Source: Pseudomonas sp. DTU_2021_1001937_2_SI_NGA_ILE_001 (lineage in GTDB: Bacteria; Pseudomonadota; Gammaproteobacteria; Pseudomonadales; Pseudomonadaceae). From it: a DNA stretch of 64,000 nucleotides. A program made the translations under genes and the position numbers. Under the pieces are notes generated by a model. That model was not told the DNA's origin and ran no database searches. It saw only the letters and a program-made list of their open reading frames with translations. The stretch is taken from positions 3,348,001 to 3,412,000 of the forward strand of contig NZ_CP135971.1 of NCBI RefSeq assembly GCF_032463525.1. Reading direction: 5' to 3'. Of the stretch, positions 28,761-38,066 are shown one piece after another; the first letter of the stretch is position 1; each line of letters opens with the position of its first letter.

Positions 28761-29711
28761 TTAATGGTCAGGAGCCCGTCCGCGTCCAAGCTGCTGCAGG
28801 CCGCTGTAGGCCGCCCGCGCCCAATGCTCGACCCTGGCCTTGAGCAGCTCGCTGGCCTCCTCCTGCTTGCGCTGACTGTCGCCCACGAACACCTGCGCGG
28901 GCTGCTTGGCATGCTGTCGGCTCGCCGCCCGGGCCGTCTCGCGTTCCTGCGCCGTGAGGCCCAGCAAGTCGCCCAGCGGGCCGTGCATGGCTTCAAGCAC
29001 ATCGCGATAGTCGAGCGCCCAGCCGCCGGCCTTCCGGCATTGCTCCAGCCCCAGCGCCAGCGTGCGCCCCACCCGCCCGGCGATGAAATCCTCGCGGCAG
29101 GCCGGGTCATGAGCGGGGTCGTCCAGGCAACTGGCACCAATCATGCCAGGCACCATGTGCATGCCGGGGGCACGCCGATGCGACACGGCGATTTCCAGCG
29201 GGTCGCGGTAGATGAACAGCCATGGCACCTGGGGAAACACCTCGCGCATCAGCGGCAGTTCACCGATGTTCCAGGCATCGTGCTTGATCACCAGCGCCCG
29301 CTCGGTGCCTCGGCGAGCCTGACCATAGGCCGCCAGCAGCCCGCGCAAGGCCGCTTGCCGCAGCACCGGTGCCATGTTCGCACGCAGCAGCGTGTCGACA
29401 GGCGGTGCCTCGGAAATGACGATGAACGCGTCGAGACAGGCCAGCATCTGGCACACCAGGGTCGAGCCACAGCGCGATGCATGGTGGATGAAGGCGACCG
29501 GTTGAATATCCGCCACTGGCCACTCACACAGCACCTGCAGCGGCGTTTGCCGACGCAAGGCCTGGTTGAACGGCAAGCGCAGCGCCTGTTCCACGGCATC
29601 GCGAAAGAACGGTTGCTCCAGAGGCTGCTGGCCAAACCAGCACCAGTCCACCCACCACTGGCCGTCCTGCTGCCAGATCCGAATGGGCAGCCAGCCTTTC
29701 AGGCTGTCCAT
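28761..29711 (-). CDS. Sulfotransferase-like protein (first of two)
   Basis: 316 residues, no signal peptide. FIHHASRCGSTLVCQML (about 74-90) is the PAPS 5'-phosphosulfate loop and FIYRDPLEIAVSHRR the 3'-phosphate site of the Sulfotransfer_3 type. It should move a sulfate group from PAPS to an acceptor, unknown here. Its start lies 13 bp inside the hydroxylase gene, so it is the last gene of the exoprotein operon. It could alternatively modify a small molecule or glycan, but its operon place argues for the exoprotein. Confidence 0.78.
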   Translation of the reverse strand: MDSLKGWLPIRIWQQDGQWWVDWCWFGQQPLEQPFFRDAVEQALRLPFNQALRRQTPLQVLCEWPVADIQPVAFIHHASRCGSTLVCQMLACLDAFIVISEAPPVDTLLRANMAPVLRQAALRGLLAAYGQARRGTERALVIKHDAWNIGELPLMREVFPQVPWLFIYRDPLEIAVSHRRAPGMHMVPGMIGASCLDDPAHDPACREDFIAGRVGRTLALGLEQCRKAGGWALDYRDVLEAMHGPLGDLLGLTAQERETARAASRQHAKQPAQVFVGDSQRKQEEASELLKARVEHWARAAYSGLQQLGRGRAPDH

Positions 29712-30511
29712 TGCTGGCTCCAGCTTCTGCGCCCTTCGCGCATGGCTGCGCGCACATCGCCAGCACCAAAGCTCAGGCCCTGAGCACGACCCAGCTCGAC
29801 CAGCTGGGTGACGAACGCCTCGGCCTCGGTGATGGCCTGCAAGGGTTCACACAGATGGGGTTGGGCATGCAGCAGCGAGCGCAAGGTAGCGAAGTCACGC
29901 GCCGCGCGGCCAACGCCCGGCGCAGGAGTGGTGTCCAGCCCCGCCTGAATCTGTCGCTCCAGCCAGTCTCCTGGTCGGCAATCGAGCACCAGGTGCACCC
30001 GCGCCGCCGTGCCCCAGTTATCGACGCTGTGTGGCCTGGCCAGGTCGAGAAACCACAGCTCGCCGGCGCGCATGGGCACACGGTGGGTCTGCAGCATGAA
30101 ATCCACCTCATCCGAGCTGACCAGGGGGATGTGCAAGCGGCGGTCAGCCTCCGGGCCGTCGAGATCGTAGTCACGGTGCGGGTGGATCTTGCTGCCTGGC
30201 CCCAGGCGCAGCAGTCGGGCGCTGCGAATGTCCAGGTCGAGGTATGCCAGTGCCTTGGCCCAGCGCGGATCTCGGCACCAGGCGTCGCGCTCGACGGTTT
30301 CACCCGTGCCCAGCGCCAGTTCGACCCGCTCGTTGGCGGGGGCCAGAAGCGTTACGCCGGACCACTCGCCTTCGTAGTAGCCCGTATTGAAGTGCGCCTT
30401 CCAGGCCGCTGCCTCGATACGGGCCAAGGCCTGCAACAGCAACCCGAGGTCGACTGTCGCAGGCAGGCGGGAGAACAGCGGCAGCTCGGCCCGATACCGG
30501 GCGTCTGTCAC
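29699..30511 (-). CDS. Aspartyl/asparaginyl beta-hydroxylase family protein
   Basis: 270 residues. Predicted 2-oxoglutarate/Fe(II) oxygenase: GSKIHPHRDYDLDG (108-119; His110/His112/Asp114 candidate metal ligands), RRLHIPL (2-oxoglutarate side), GELWFLDLARPHSVDNWG (distal His161) and RVHLVLDC. The start is a GTG at 30511 that overlaps the TolC-like stop (GTGA). No transmembrane segment. Likely hydroxylates Asp or Asn side chains of a protein; the exoprotein of the same operon is the natural candidate, but this is inferred. Confidence 0.85.
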   Translation of the reverse strand: MTDARYRAELPLFSRLPATVDLGLLLQALARIEAAAWKAHFNTGYYEGEWSGVTLLAPANERVELALGTGETVERDAWCRDPRWAKALAYLDLDIRSARLLRLGPGSKIHPHRDYDLDGPEADRRLHIPLVSSDEVDFMLQTHRVPMRAGELWFLDLARPHSVDNWGTAARVHLVLDCRPGDWLERQIQAGLDTTPAPGVGRAARDFATLRSLLHAQPHLCEPLQAITEAEAFVTQLVELGRAQGLSFGAGDVRAAMREGRRSWSQQWTA

Positions 30512-32028
30512 TTGGCCGCAGGCGCCTTGGGCGACTGGGCGGCAGCGATGTCACCGGCGGCCCATTTCGACTCCTGGCTGGCCAGCGCACCGGCGATGGC
30601 CTGCACTTCGGTGGAGGACAGCTGGGCGGGCAGCGGGTCGAGACCGGCACTGGCGAAGATCTGCCCGTAGGCGTTACGCAGGTCGGCATAGGCCAGGTCG
30701 CGACGCAGGTCGGCCTGCAAGGTGTTCAGCTCGCCCTGGATCAACTCCAGCTCGCCAATCCCGGCAGCCTGGTGACGGCTGCGCAGTTGGCCGACGATCT
30801 GCCCGTCGATGTTCGCCAATTGCTGGCTGGTCTTGAACTGGCGCAGGGCTTCCTGATAGTTGGCCTTGGCGACATAGAGCTGGGCCAGCACCGCCACCGA
30901 CATCGCCTGGCGACGTGCGGCTGCCACGTCTTCACCGGCCTTGGCCACGTCGATGGCGGCCGGGGCGGAGAGCACGTTGAACAGGTTCCAGGTCACCTTG
31001 ACGCCGAAGTCTGCCCACTTGTCGTTGACCAGGAAGGAGTTGCTGTCGTAATGGCCGCCGGCCGAGAACTCCAGGCCAGGCAACAGGCGCAGCATGGCCT
31101 TGCGGGTTTCCGCCGCGCTGATGCGGGTCTGGTAGTCCTGCTCGCGCAGTTCCGGGCGGGTCGCCAAGGCCTCGTTTTCCAGCACACCCAGGTCGACCTT
31201 CAATTCCGGGATCGAATAGTCGTCGCTGGTGGCCAGGGTGAAGGAGGTACCCGGTGCCAGGTTGATCAGGGTCGCCAGTTCGGTCTTGGCCAGTGACAGC
31301 GCCTTGCGCTGCTCTTCCAGCTGCCGGGTGGCCTGGATCAGCGAGCGCTGGTAGCTCAGCGCCTGCACGGGATCGCCGATGCGCTGGTCGCTCATCCGCT
31401 GGCTGTTGTCGCGAGCCTGATCGACACGCGCCATGAGGCTGTCGATCTGCTTGAGCAGGCGCTCGGCAGCCACTGCGCGCCAGTAGGCAGAACGTACGTC
31501 CTGGACGATGGTATTGACCACCTTGCGCCGACGTTCCTGGACGATCAGGCGCTGGTCGCCCTGCTGTTTGGCACTGATGTAGCTGACGCCGAAGTCGAGG
31601 ACGTTCCACACCATGGTCAGGTCCGCCACACGACGGTTGCGGTCCTGCGAGGTCGAGGGTTCGAGAGACTGGGTGCCGGTTTGCACACTCTCACTGCTGG
31701 ACGCACTGACGTTGCTGCGCCCGGCATAGCCGGCCGACAGCGCCATGCGCGGCAGCATGTCGTAGCTGGCCAGGTCCAGCTGACGGTGCGCCAGGGCCTC
31801 TTCCATGACCTTCAAGCGCGCTTCAAGGTTGTACTTCACCGCACGGGCCATGGCCTGGTGCAGGGTCAGCGGGCCGTTCAGGGCCTCCTGGTCCTTGTAC
31901 ATTTCGTACAGATCGCTCTTGGCGCGCTGCTCGCTGACGCTACGGTCGATGGGCTGGCTGGTGACTGCACAACCGCTGACGACCAGTGCCAGCAGGCTGA
32001 CACTGAATAACTTCCTATTCCTACTCAT
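30508..32028 (-). CDS. TolC-family outer-membrane channel lipoprotein
   Basis: 506 residues. The start MSRNRKLFSVSLLALVVSGC is a lipoprotein signal (Cys20). Two long alpha-helical repeats with TolC-type coiled segments follow (EALAHRQLDLASYDMLPRMAL, AAETRKAMLRLLPGLEFSAGG), so it should form an outer-membrane exit duct. I chose ATG 32028 for the lipobox; the ORF extends to 32205 without homology. It lies 76 bp after the giant exoprotein gene and is followed by the hydroxylase with overlap, so it is its dedicated channel by context. Confidence 0.88.
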   Translation of the reverse strand: MSRNRKLFSVSLLALVVSGCAVTSQPIDRSVSEQRAKSDLYEMYKDQEALNGPLTLHQAMARAVKYNLEARLKVMEEALAHRQLDLASYDMLPRMALSAGYAGRSNVSASSSESVQTGTQSLEPSTSQDRNRRVADLTMVWNVLDFGVSYISAKQQGDQRLIVQERRRKVVNTIVQDVRSAYWRAVAAERLLKQIDSLMARVDQARDNSQRMSDQRIGDPVQALSYQRSLIQATRQLEEQRKALSLAKTELATLINLAPGTSFTLATSDDYSIPELKVDLGVLENEALATRPELREQDYQTRISAAETRKAMLRLLPGLEFSAGGHYDSNSFLVNDKWADFGVKVTWNLFNVLSAPAAIDVAKAGEDVAAARRQAMSVAVLAQLYVAKANYQEALRQFKTSQQLANIDGQIVGQLRSRHQAAGIGELELIQGELNTLQADLRRDLAYADLRNAYGQIFASAGLDPLPAQLSSTEVQAIAGALASQESKWAAGDIAAAQSPKAPAAK

Positions 32029-32104
32029 CCTTTCGACCGCCCCTGAACTACCACGGATTTTTTGTAAAAGCCGCCTTGCGGCGGCAAACATGCAGGCCCC
32101 GGCA

Positions 32105-35100
32105 TCATGCCTGGACCTCTCTGAGCCCCATCTCGCCAAAAGCCATGGCCAGCTCTTGAAGATGCTGATGCTCGGCGGCCTTGATTCGCTGCAGCTGTTG
32201 CTCAAGCGTCAGCGGCCCCAGGCTGGCCACCGGCTCGCCCGGCACGCCAGCCCCGCCGTTATCGCCGGCGAAAGCCGCCGCAGCGCTGGTGTCCGGGGCA
32301 CGCTCGCGCGAGAAGATCGAGGCGAAGGTGCTGTTGCCGAAAATGCCACCCTCACCGCCGGCGAAGCCCAGGAAACCGCCCGCGCCGGCATGATTGGCGT
32401 TATCGCCCGCGAACACCTGAGCCACGAAGCTCGGCGCCAGGGCACCATTGCTGATAAAGATGTTGCCCACCGGAGGCAGCCCTTCCCCACTGGTACGCGA
32501 CTCGAACAGTGGCGCGAAGCCCAGTGCCGGCCCCAAGGAACCGGTGGGCGGCGCGAAGACCGTCGGCTGCAACGGCTGGTTGGGCGTACTGGTGATGACC
32601 ACGTTCGGCGTACTGACCAGGAACTCCGGGTCGACGGCAGGCGGCGTGACGGTCGGCGGCGTCGGCACGACCGGGGGCGGTGGCACCGGTGTCGGTGTGA
32701 CGGGCGTTGGATCGACCGGCGTCGGCGGTGTCGGGACGACCGGTGTGGGCGGTGTCGGGTCGACCGGTGTGGGTGGCGTCGGGTCGACCGGCGTCACCGG
32801 CGGCGTGTTGATACCCACCGCATAGTTGCCCGAACTGACGGTTCCGCTGCCGGGGTTGCCTGCGGCGTCGAGCACACCCGTGTAATTCAGCACCAGCGCG
32901 TTGGACGGGCTGTTGACGCCGGTGGCAGGGGTCAGGGTGGCTGTCCAGGTAATGCCACCGTCACTGCTGCTCAACGCGCTCAGCGTGCCGTTGGCCACGG
33001 TGACATTGGCATTGCCGAAGCCGGTGACCGGCTCGCTGAAGGTAATGGTGACCAGCGAAGTCTCGCCGGGCGCCAGGTCGTTGTCGGCCAGCACGATGGT
33101 CGCGGTCGGCGCCTTGGTATCGATCACATAGTTGTTCGAATCGGTGGTGCCGCTGCCTGGGTTACCCGAGGTCTGGCCCTGAACGCCCGCGTTGTTCAGG
33201 GTAATGACGTTGGTGGTGTCTTCGATGTTCGCTGTCGGGGTCAGAGTCGCCGTCCAGGTGATTCCACCATCGCTGCTGCTCACCGCACTCAAGGTGCCGT
33301 TGGCCACGCTCAGGTCGGCGTTGCTGAAACCTGTTACCGGCTCGCTGAAGGTGATGGTGACCAGCGACGTCCCGCCGCTGGCCAAGGCCGTGTCGGCCAC
33401 CACGATGGTCGCGACCGGTTGGGTGGTGTCGATGCTGAAGTTTGGCGAGTTGGTCGTACCGACCCCGGCATTGCCTGCCAGGTCAGCCACCCCGGTATTG
33501 TCCAGGGTGATGAGGTTGGTAGCGTCGCTCACATTGACGTTCGGCGTATAGGTCGCGGTCCAGGTGATACCGCCATCACTGCTGCTGAGCGCACTCAAGG
33601 TACCGTTGGCTACGGTCAGGTCGGCATTGGTGAAACCGGTCACCGCCTCGCTGAAGGTGATGGTGACCACGGACGTTTCACCCACCCCGAGCGCCGTATC
33701 CGACATCGTGATGGTGGCGGTCGGACGTTGGGAATCGATGGCGTAGTTGTTCGACGTCGTGATGCCTGTGCCGGCATTACCCGCCAGGTCAGCCACCCCG
33801 GTATTGTCCAGGGTGATGAGGTTGCTGGCGTTGGTGATTCCGCTGGTTGGTGTGAAGGTCGCCATCCAGGTGATACCGCCATCGCTGCTGCTGAGCCCGC
33901 TGAGGGTGCCGTTGCTCACGGTGATGTCGGCGAGGGTGAAACCGGTCACGGCTTCACTGAAGGTGATGGTCACCAGCGAGGTTTCGCCGATGGCCAGCGC
34001 ATTGTCGGCCACCACGATGGTCGCGGTGGGGCGTTCGGTATCGATGGCGTAGTTGTTGGACAGCGTAGTGCCGCTGCCGGAGTTGCCCGTGGCGTTGGTG
34101 AACCCGGTGTTGTCCAGGGTGATTACGTTGGTCGCATCGGTCAGATTTGTGGTCGGCGTCAGGGTGGCCGTCCAGGTAATACCGCCGTCGCTGCTGCTAA
34201 CAGCGCTGAGCGTGCCGTTGGCGATAGTCAGGTCGGCGTTGGTGAAGCCGGTCACCGCCTCGCTGAAGGTGATGGTCACCAGCGAGGTTTCGCCGATGGC
34301 CAGGGTGCTTTGGGCCACCACGATGGTCGCGGTGGGCTGGCGGGTATCGATGGTGAAGTTGGGCGAGTTGGTGGTACCGGTTCCGGCGTTACCTGCCAGA
34401 TCACTCACACCGGTGTTGTTCAGCGTGATCAGGTTGGTGCCGGCATTCACATTGATGTTCGGCGTATAGGTCGCCGTCCAGGTGACCCCACCATCGCTGC
34501 TGCTGACGGCGCTTAAGGTGCCATTGGGGATCGTCAGGTCGGCATTGTTGAAACCGGTCACCGCTTCACTGAAGGTGATGGTCACCAAGGACGTTTCACC
34601 GACTGCCAGAGCGGTGTCCGACATGGCAATGCTCGCCGTCGGGCGTACGCTATCGATCGCGTAGTTGTTGGAGACGGTAGTACCGGTGCCGGCGTTGCCT
34701 GCGGTATCCGCCACCCCGCTATTGTCCAGGGTAATCACATTACTGGCGCTGGTGACGTTGCTGGTTGGCGTGAATATCGCGGTCCAGGTGACGCCACCGT
34801 CACTGCTGCTCACCGCGCTGAGCGTGCCGTTGCTCACCGTCAGGTCGGCATTGCTGAAGCCGGTGACCGCTTCGCTGAAGGTGATGGTCACCAACGATGT
34901 CTCGCCAATGGCCAGCGCGTTGTCGGCAACGACGATGGTCGCGGTGGGTCGCAAGGTATCGACGGCATAGTTGCCAGACGAGGTGGAGCCGCCCCCCTGG
35001 TTGCCGTTGGCATAGGACAACCCGGCCAGGCTGAGCGAGACCACGTTGGTGGCATCACTTACGTTGGCGTTCGGCGTGAAGGTCGCCGTCCAGGTGACAC

Positions 35101-38017
35101 CACCGTCGGAGGTGGTGAAGCCGCTCAGGGTGCCGTTTTCCGCCGTGACATTGGCATCGGTGAACCCGGTCACCGCTTCGGTGAAGGTGATGGTGACCTG
35201 CGAGGTTTCACCGATCTTCAAGGCAGTGTCCGACAGCACCACGGTAGCGGTCGGACCGACGGTATTGATCGAGAAATTGTTCGATGTGGTGGTTCCAGCA
35301 CCGGCGTTACCGGCCAGATCATTGACACCCGTGTTGTTCAAGGTGATCACGTTACTGGCGCTGGAGAAGTTGCTGTTCGGCGTGAAGGTCGCCGTCCAGG
35401 TGATGCCACCGTCGCTGCTGCTGACACTGCTCAGGCTGCCGTTGGGCACTGTCAGGTCGGTGTTGGTGAAACCGCTCACCGCCTCGCTGAAAGTAATGGT
35501 GACCTGCGTGGTTTCACCGGCGGTCAGGTTGGCGTCGGCTACCGCGATGGTCGCGGTAGGGCGCTGGGTGTCGATGGCGTAGTTGATGGAATCGGTCGTG
35601 CCGCTGCCGGTGTTGCCTGCCGCGTCGGTATAACCCGTGTTATCCAGGGTGATGACGTTGGTGCTGTCGGTGATGTTGGCCGAAGGTGTCAGGGTGGCGG
35701 TCCAGGTGACTCCGCCATTGCTGGACGCCAGATTGCTGAGGGTTCCGTTTGCCACTGTGAAGTCGGCGGTGGTGAGGCCGCTGACTGCCTCGCTGAAGGT
35801 GATGGTCACCTGCGACGTTTCGCCAATACTCAAAGCGGTATCGGAAAGCGTGATGCTGGTGGCAGCAGGACGCAAAGTATCAATGCTGTAGTTATTGGAC
35901 GTGGTATTACCGACACCGGGCAGACCATTGGATGCGCCAGCCACGCCGGTATTGTCCAGGACGATCACGTTGCTTGCGCTGTTGACATTGGGACTTGGCG
36001 TGAACGTGGCAGTCCAAGTCTTTCCACCATCCGCACTGCTTACTGCGCTCAACGTACCATTACCGACGTTGAGGTCGGTATTGGTGAAGCCGGTTACAGC
36101 CTGGCTGAAGGTAATGGTCACCAGCGAGGTCGTGCCAATGTGCTGAGCCGTATTGCTCACCAGGATCGTAGCGGTCGGAGCCGGATTGTAGGCCGAATTG
36201 ACCGAGCCACCGTCGTTGAAAATGCCATCTACCGCCGCCGGCGAATTGGCCGCGACGCCGGAGAAGAATCCTCCCGCCCCACTGCCGCCCTTGTTGTTAC
36301 CACTAGTCAATGCGGTGAAGTTGGCCGAGGTGATCTGCAAGGTGCCTTTGTTCCAGATAGCCCCCACGCCCTTGCCACCGGCACCGCCCGGATCGGCAGA
36401 GGCCCCCGCGCCATTCCCGCCACCACCACCGCCGCCACCACCTGCGCCAAGATTGTTGGAAATTACCGAAGAGCCAATGATGGTCAAGGTGCCGCTGGCG
36501 CCATTGTAGATACCACCGCTCGCAGGGGCACCTCCACGCCCGGCGGCATCCCAACCCGAGCCACCTCCTCCGCCACCGATGGAGATGGTGCCATTGTTAG
36601 CCGTACCACCTAAACCGCCATTGCTATAGCCAAAGGCGCCCTGGCCACCCGCACCGCCCGCGCTGCCTCCTCCACGCCCGCCCATGACGGAAGGGTTATA
36701 GCCGCCGCCATTTCCCCCGGTGTTGCTGGTGCCGTTTCCACCCGCGTAATAACCCACGCCATTACCGGCGTTACCGCCGCGACCGCCCACTTGGCCGCCA
36801 AGCGCGCCGCCGCCGCCACCGCCGCCCCCTACGGTTCCACCGGTCACGCCGCCACCGCCACCGCCGCCCGAGGCTGCGTTGGCGGTGACGGTGACATTGT
36901 TGAGCGTCAGGTTACCCAGGTTGACGATGCCGCCCCCCAACGCGGCACTGGCATCCGAACCGGCATTGGCACCGTTTCCGACGGCCAGCCCCTTGGTGAT
37001 GACTACGCCATCGAGTTCTGCCGTGACACCTGCGTTGACCTTCAGAACCTGAGTCTTGTACTGACCGCTCAGGGTCACATCGGCAACACCGTCGTTGTTC
37101 AAGTCACCATCGACCGTAAGGTTCTTGGTGATAACCAACTGGGTGTTGAGGTTCACCGTCATGGCGCTGTTGAAGGTGATGATGTCGCCGGCCACCGCTG
37201 TGCTCAGGGCTGTGCGCAGTGACCCAGCGCCCGTATCACCGCTATTAGTCACGGTGATGGTCGCCAGCCCCCACTGATAGGAATCCCTCGCCTGCTGCGA
37301 CAGCGCACTGACACTCTCGATGCTGCCAGTCGCGATTTCCAGGTCCCAGTCGCCCCCCACGCCCGTACGATTGCTCGACGCCGCGATGTCACGCCCAGTG
37401 AGTGCTGCCAGCGAGTCGACGAAACTCAACCCCAGCTCGCCCTCGGCGGTGTTGCAGGCATAGATGAGGATGTCGCCACCGACCGCCATGTCATTGCCGA
37501 TTTCCGCCAGCAACGCGCTGCGCTGCGCGATGTTGTCGGCCGACAGGTAGCTGTTGCCCAGCCACAGGTCACCCGAGTTGCCGTGGGCGATGATCTGTAC
37601 CGAGCTGAGGCCCTGATGAGTCTCCAGGTACTCGGCAATCTGTTGCAGGCCGTCACGGGTGGCATCGAGCTTCACGACCTGCGCACCCGGCGCCACGCCC
37701 ACCAGCAGGCTGTCGGCATCCTTGACCCGCGAGTCGACGAACACCACGGTGCCGCTGGCATCCGCTGGTGTGGTGGCGATGTCGGCTGTCGCGGCTTGCG
37801 CATGGCCGTCCGCACTGTCGGCAGCGGCGGCGTGGTCGGCTGCCTTGGCGGCCTGCGCGGGGGCCTGGCTGTCGGCCTGGGCCGTGTCGGCGACGGTCGC
37901 GGCGACCGCGCCGTCGAACAGCATGCGCGGCTCCAGGAACATGATCATGGGGGACTGGGCTGATTGCTCAGCAGAAGGCTTCTGTGCAGCTGGCGAATTT
38001 CGCTTGTTCCACCACAT
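32105..38017 (-). CDS. Giant repetitive exoprotein with LEPR motif, DUF4347 and 11 Ig-like repeats
   Basis: 1970 residues. Order: N-terminus with LEPRMLFDGA (28-37), Ala-rich linker, DUF4347 (about 90-247), beta-helix-like part with a Gly-rich segment (about 377-587), eleven ~102-residue Ig-like repeats (about 614-1736; each with TITFSEAVTGF and SSDGGITWTAT), a Pro/Thr/Val linker (about 1737-1797) and a C-terminal domain without RTX repeats. No ordinary Sec signal is seen. Start: ATG 38017 has GGTGA 5 bases upstream; GTG 38026 is also possible. A likely surface adhesin or matrix protein; ligand unknown. Repeats show as a 306-bp DNA period. Confidence 0.85.
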   Translation of the reverse strand: MWWNKRNSPAAQKPSAEQSAQSPMIMFLEPRMLFDGAVAATVADTAQADSQAPAQAAKAADHAAAADSADGHAQAATADIATTPADASGTVVFVDSRVKDADSLLVGVAPGAQVVKLDATRDGLQQIAEYLETHQGLSSVQIIAHGNSGDLWLGNSYLSADNIAQRSALLAEIGNDMAVGGDILIYACNTAEGELGLSFVDSLAALTGRDIAASSNRTGVGGDWDLEIATGSIESVSALSQQARDSYQWGLATITVTNSGDTGAGSLRTALSTAVAGDIITFNSAMTVNLNTQLVITKNLTVDGDLNNDGVADVTLSGQYKTQVLKVNAGVTAELDGVVITKGLAVGNGANAGSDASAALGGGIVNLGNLTLNNVTVTANAASGGGGGGGVTGGTVGGGGGGGGALGGQVGGRGGNAGNGVGYYAGGNGTSNTGGNGGGYNPSVMGGRGGGSAGGAGGQGAFGYSNGGLGGTANNGTISIGGGGGGSGWDAAGRGGAPASGGIYNGASGTLTIIGSSVISNNLGAGGGGGGGGGNGAGASADPGGAGGKGVGAIWNKGTLQITSANFTALTSGNNKGGSGAGGFFSGVAANSPAAVDGIFNDGGSVNSAYNPAPTATILVSNTAQHIGTTSLVTITFSQAVTGFTNTDLNVGNGTLSAVSSADGGKTWTATFTPSPNVNSASNVIVLDNTGVAGASNGLPGVGNTTSNNYSIDTLRPAATSITLSDTALSIGETSQVTITFSEAVSGLTTADFTVANGTLSNLASSNGGVTWTATLTPSANITDSTNVITLDNTGYTDAAGNTGSGTTDSINYAIDTQRPTATIAVADANLTAGETTQVTITFSEAVSGFTNTDLTVPNGSLSSVSSSDGGITWTATFTPNSNFSSASNVITLNNTGVNDLAGNAGAGTTTSNNFSINTVGPTATVVLSDTALKIGETSQVTITFTEAVTGFTDANVTAENGTLSGFTTSDGGVTWTATFTPNANVSDATNVVSLSLAGLSYANGNQGGGSTSSGNYAVDTLRPTATIVVADNALAIGETSLVTITFSEAVTGFSNADLTVSNGTLSAVSSSDGGVTWTAIFTPTSNVTSASNVITLDNSGVADTAGNAGTGTTVSNNYAIDSVRPTASIAMSDTALAVGETSLVTITFSEAVTGFNNADLTIPNGTLSAVSSSDGGVTWTATYTPNINVNAGTNLITLNNTGVSDLAGNAGTGTTNSPNFTIDTRQPTATIVVAQSTLAIGETSLVTITFSEAVTGFTNADLTIANGTLSAVSSSDGGITWTATLTPTTNLTDATNVITLDNTGFTNATGNSGSGTTLSNNYAIDTERPTATIVVADNALAIGETSLVTITFSEAVTGFTLADITVSNGTLSGLSSSDGGITWMATFTPTSGITNASNLITLDNTGVADLAGNAGTGITTSNNYAIDSQRPTATITMSDTALGVGETSVVTITFSEAVTGFTNADLTVANGTLSALSSSDGGITWTATYTPNVNVSDATNLITLDNTGVADLAGNAGVGTTNSPNFSIDTTQPVATIVVADTALASGGTSLVTITFSEPVTGFSNADLSVANGTLSAVSSSDGGITWTATLTPTANIEDTTNVITLNNAGVQGQTSGNPGSGTTDSNNYVIDTKAPTATIVLADNDLAPGETSLVTITFSEPVTGFGNANVTVANGTLSALSSSDGGITWTATLTPATGVNSPSNALVLNYTGVLDAAGNPGSGTVSSGNYAVGINTPPVTPVDPTPPTPVDPTPPTPVVPTPPTPVDPTPVTPTPVPPPPVVPTPPTVTPPAVDPEFLVSTPNVVITSTPNQPLQPTVFAPPTGSLGPALGFAPLFESRTSGEGLPPVGNIFISNGALAPSFVAQVFAGDNANHAGAGGFLGFAGGEGGIFGNSTFASIFSRERAPDTSAAAAFAGDNGGAGVPGEPVASLGPLTLEQQLQRIKAAEHQHLQELAMAFGEMGLREVQA
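33041..36117 (-). repeat. 306-bp direct-repeat array inside the exoprotein gene
   Basis: The segment GGTGATGGTCACC and its variants recur at 33041, 33350, 33656, 33962, 34268, 34574, 34880, 35186, 35492, 35798 and 36110. Spacing is 306 bp in most cases, 309 and 312 at the ends. It codes the same strand of each Ig-like repeat. Such an array is open to copy-number change by recombination. Confidence 0.9.
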
Positions 38018-38066
38018 GTTGCTCACCAGAGATCGAACGTTGTGACGCTGATAATGAAAGCTACGG

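Noticed and set aside
32105..32700. RTX-type C-terminal secretion signal in the exoprotein
   Set aside because: No GGxGxDxxx nonapeptides and no typical acidic end. The Gly-containing C-terminal part does not follow that pattern.
31805..34516. 903-codon plus-strand frame across the TolC-like and exoprotein genes
   Set aside because: Mirror of the repeat array: it repeats with the 306-bp period only because the exoprotein gene does. Arg/Gly/His-rich without recognisable fold.
33041..36117. Regularly spaced repeats as a possible CRISPR array
   Set aside because: Period of 306 bp, in frame inside a coding sequence, and no cas genes. These are protein domain repeats.
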